DNA from: an uncultured Nitrospina sp.
Lineage (GTDB): Bacteria > Nitrospinota > Nitrospinia > Nitrospinales > VA-1
DNA: 7,067 bases
Direction of reading: 5' to 3'
Assembly: GCA_913044145.1 (NCBI GenBank)
Contig: CAJWOD010000073.1
Span: forward strand, 1-7,067
The notes below the pieces were generated by a model. That model saw only the letters and a program-made list of their open reading frames with translations, was not told where the DNA came from and searched no databases. Made by a program: the position numbers and the translations under genes. Of this stretch, positions 5,852 to 7,067 are shown in pieces. Every line of letters starts with the position of its first letter. The first letter of the stretch is position 1.

Positions 5852-5976
5852 CGTTTTTGCTATTTTGCTTTCCTTAAGGAGTTTCTTCACCTATCATCTG
5901 GCTTCCTTCAAAACTTATAAAGCGGTTTTAGCAAAAGACATTTAAGTTTTATCAGCTTTGACACCGATAAGAAGTA

Positions 5977-6648
5977 ATGACACTTAATAAGATAACAAAA
6001 AACTTAATTCCCGTTCTTCTAGTATGTGCGTTTACTGGCTCTTTCACGGGTAAAACTTCATATTACGTACCTGGTTTGTCTCCATTTTTTTCTAATCTAG
6101 CTCAGGTGGAGACGATTCTATTTAGTGAGGCAAAAGTTGCACGTCTTTTAGCAGAACAGGATTATGAGGACCGAGTGAGGAATAGGATTAAAGAGGTAAT
6201 TTCTGGGCATTATACAGGGCTTGATGAGAAAAATGCTGTTCGTATTCCCGAATTGATACTCGATGAAAGCAAAAAATATGGTTACGATCCGCTTTTTTTG
6301 ACGGCATTAATAATAACCGAGAGCTCTTTTTATAATTGGGCTAAGTCCAATCGGGGAGCTCGTGGACTGATGCAGTTAAGACCTGCTACAGCCATTGCCT
6401 TGGCTTCAGAAACCCATCTGAAGTGGAGAGGAATCCGGACTCTTTTTGATCCGGAAAAAAATATTGCTCTTGGAGCCTATTACCTAAATAAGTTGGTGTC
6501 TCGCTTTGGCAATCTGACGCTGGCGCTTGAGGCTTATAATCATGGGCCTTCACGTTTAAGTAAATATCTTCGAAAAGGCTACCAACCCAAACGCTATTCT
6601 AAGAAGGTTTTAAAAAATTATAGAAAAATCCGATTCCAGCCTATCTAA
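5977..6648 (+). CDS. secreted lytic transglycosylase, GH23 SLT domain
   Basis: Periplasmic enzyme that cleaves peptidoglycan between MurNAc and GlcNAc, forming 1,6-anhydro ends. The 223-residue protein has a basic start (KITKN) and a hydrophobic segment (about 10-23) that acts as signal peptide or anchor; no lipobox is seen. Residues 36-90 form a charged helical linker. The SLT domain runs from about 91 to 200: catalytic Glu115 in IITESSF, GLMQ (130-133), KNIALGAYYL (161-170) and AYNHGP (186-191). The C-terminus is strongly basic (GYQPKRYSKK onward). The protein is small, close to the bare catalytic domain, without the helical ring of Slt70. The start has only a weak AGAAG upstream, but no other Met precedes the signal. 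Its specific role (turnover, septation or machine assembly) cannot be told. Confidence 0.9.
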   Translation: MTLNKITKNLIPVLLVCAFTGSFTGKTSYYVPGLSPFFSNLAQVETILFSEAKVARLLAEQDYEDRVRNRIKEVISGHYTGLDEKNAVRIPELILDESKKYGYDPLFLTALIITESSFYNWAKSNRGARGLMQLRPATAIALASETHLKWRGIRTLFDPEKNIALGAYYLNKLVSRFGNLTLALEAYNHGPSRLSKYLRKGYQPKRYSKKVLKNYRKIRFQPI

Positions 6649-6701
6649 GCCGGTCAAAAACTTAAAATATTGGAAAGACATTCGTTAACTATGAAACAAA
6701 A

Positions 6702-7067
6702 ATGAAGATAAATCAGAAATCTTTTGCTCTCCCCAGCCGAATTTTAAAATTGGTCTGGGTGTTCTCAGGGATTGGGTTTGCAATTTTCTCAGGCTGCGCT
6801 CCTATGGAAATTGATAGAGCTTTCAGGGGGGATTTGCCACCAGGGAAAGCCAATAAGATAATCGGAAACTATTGCCAAAATTGCCATATTCACAAAGCCT
6901 TTGAGCCGTTACGACATGTTGCCAATGTTCGCAACCTTTACAAAAGGCGTGTTTTCAGAAAGGCTAGAGAATGTAGGTCCTGCCATTATATTGAGAAGAA
7001 TTGGATGCACAATCAACATAAGAGAAAAACTCGAATGCCGGACGATGCCAATCGTGGAAAATTTAAA
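6702..7067 (+). CDS. c-type cytochrome lipoprotein with at least two hemes (3' end missing)
   Basis: The frame stays open for 122 codons to the window edge, so the gene is incomplete. A basic N-terminus, a hydrophobic stretch (about 15-29) and FSGC (29-32) make a lipoprotein signal with acylated Cys32; Ala at +2 would suggest outer-membrane sorting by the E. coli rule. Two CxxCH heme-attachment motifs follow, CQNCH (58-62) and CRSCH (91-95). Additional His at 64, 72, 103 and 106 could be distal ligands. The region between is rich in Arg and Lys. I infer an envelope electron-transfer protein. Redox partners, total heme number and family are unknown. It starts 53 bases after the transglycosylase with no clear Shine-Dalgarno; a 4-codon frame (ATG 6691) ends overlapping its start. 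A zinc-binding reading is less likely given the exported lipoprotein context. Confidence 0.75.
   Translation, partial: MKINQKSFALPSRILKLVWVFSGIGFAIFSGCAPMEIDRAFRGDLPPGKANKIIGNYCQNCHIHKAFEPLRHVANVRNLYKRRVFRKARECRSCHYIEKNWMHNQHKRKTRMPDDANRGKFK

Noticed and set aside
5840..5920. 26-codon plus-strand frame between obgE and the transglycosylase
   Set aside because: No ribosome site, Phe/Leu/Tyr-rich composition expected of T-rich non-coding DNA, and its start overlaps the predicted -10 region.
6691..6705. Four-codon frame (ATG AAA CAA AAA TGA) overlapping the cytochrome start
   Set aside because: Too short to separate from chance; no ribosome site. It could be a coupling leader, but nothing supports this.
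1..7067. Mobile element, defence system, CRISPR or tRNA gene
   Set aside because: No transposase, integrase, terminal inverted repeats, spaced direct repeats or tRNA-like cloverleaf could be seen; the gene content is mostly core metabolism, translation and envelope functions.

Overview
The window reads as an ordinary chromosomal stretch of a Gram-negative, fairly AT-rich bacterium. The Gram-negative reading rests on a lipoprotein-anchored c-type cytochrome, a periplasmic lytic transglycosylase and a short Obg without the C-terminal extension of many Gram-positive forms. The combination (GYRGTGKS-type shikimate kinase, a DUF4254-like protein, a small CxxCH lipoprotein) would fit lineages such as Nitrospinota or former Deltaproteobacteria. 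That is an impression from remembered families, not a demonstrated placement. I see no mobile element, tRNA, rRNA or CRISPR array, and no gene-free stretch above about 200 bases.

Layout. (1) Positions 1-2667 form a tightly packed plus-strand cluster: shikimate kinase, a cytoplasmic leucine-rich-repeat protein, an AlkA/Mag-type DNA glycosylase and a caffeoyl-CoA-type O-methyltransferase. The junctions are a 4-base ATGA overlap, 9 bases, and 27 bases to the chosen methyltransferase start. (2) Positions 2785-3258 encode a 157-residue helical protein built from two diverged copies of one unit; the second copy resembles DUF4254. (3) On the minus strand (3874-3314) lies a TehB-like SAM methyltransferase, divergent from the ribosomal genes. 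The region between 3874 and 4077 holds two good back-to-back sigma-70 promoters. (4) Positions 4077-5778 carry the conserved ribosome-linked set rplU-rpmA-obgE. (5) Positions 5977-6648 encode a secreted GH23 lytic transglycosylase with its own likely promoter. (6) From 6702 to the window end runs an incomplete gene for a di-heme (so far) c-type cytochrome lipoprotein.

How the genes work together. rplU-rpmA-obgE is a real functional group (two 50S proteins and a 50S-assembly GTPase). The first cluster mixes aromatic biosynthesis, DNA alkylation repair and methyl transfer with an LRR protein of unknown partner; cotranscription is inferred from spacing only. The last two genes both act in the cell envelope, but nothing shows that they cooperate.

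No clear new multi-gene system is visible. The points most worth following are the duplicated DUF4254-like protein, the perfectly regular 27-residue LRR protein inside an aroK operon, the Asp-to-Lys change in the shikimate kinase, the divergent promoter pair that also settles a start codon, and the truncated heme lipoprotein.
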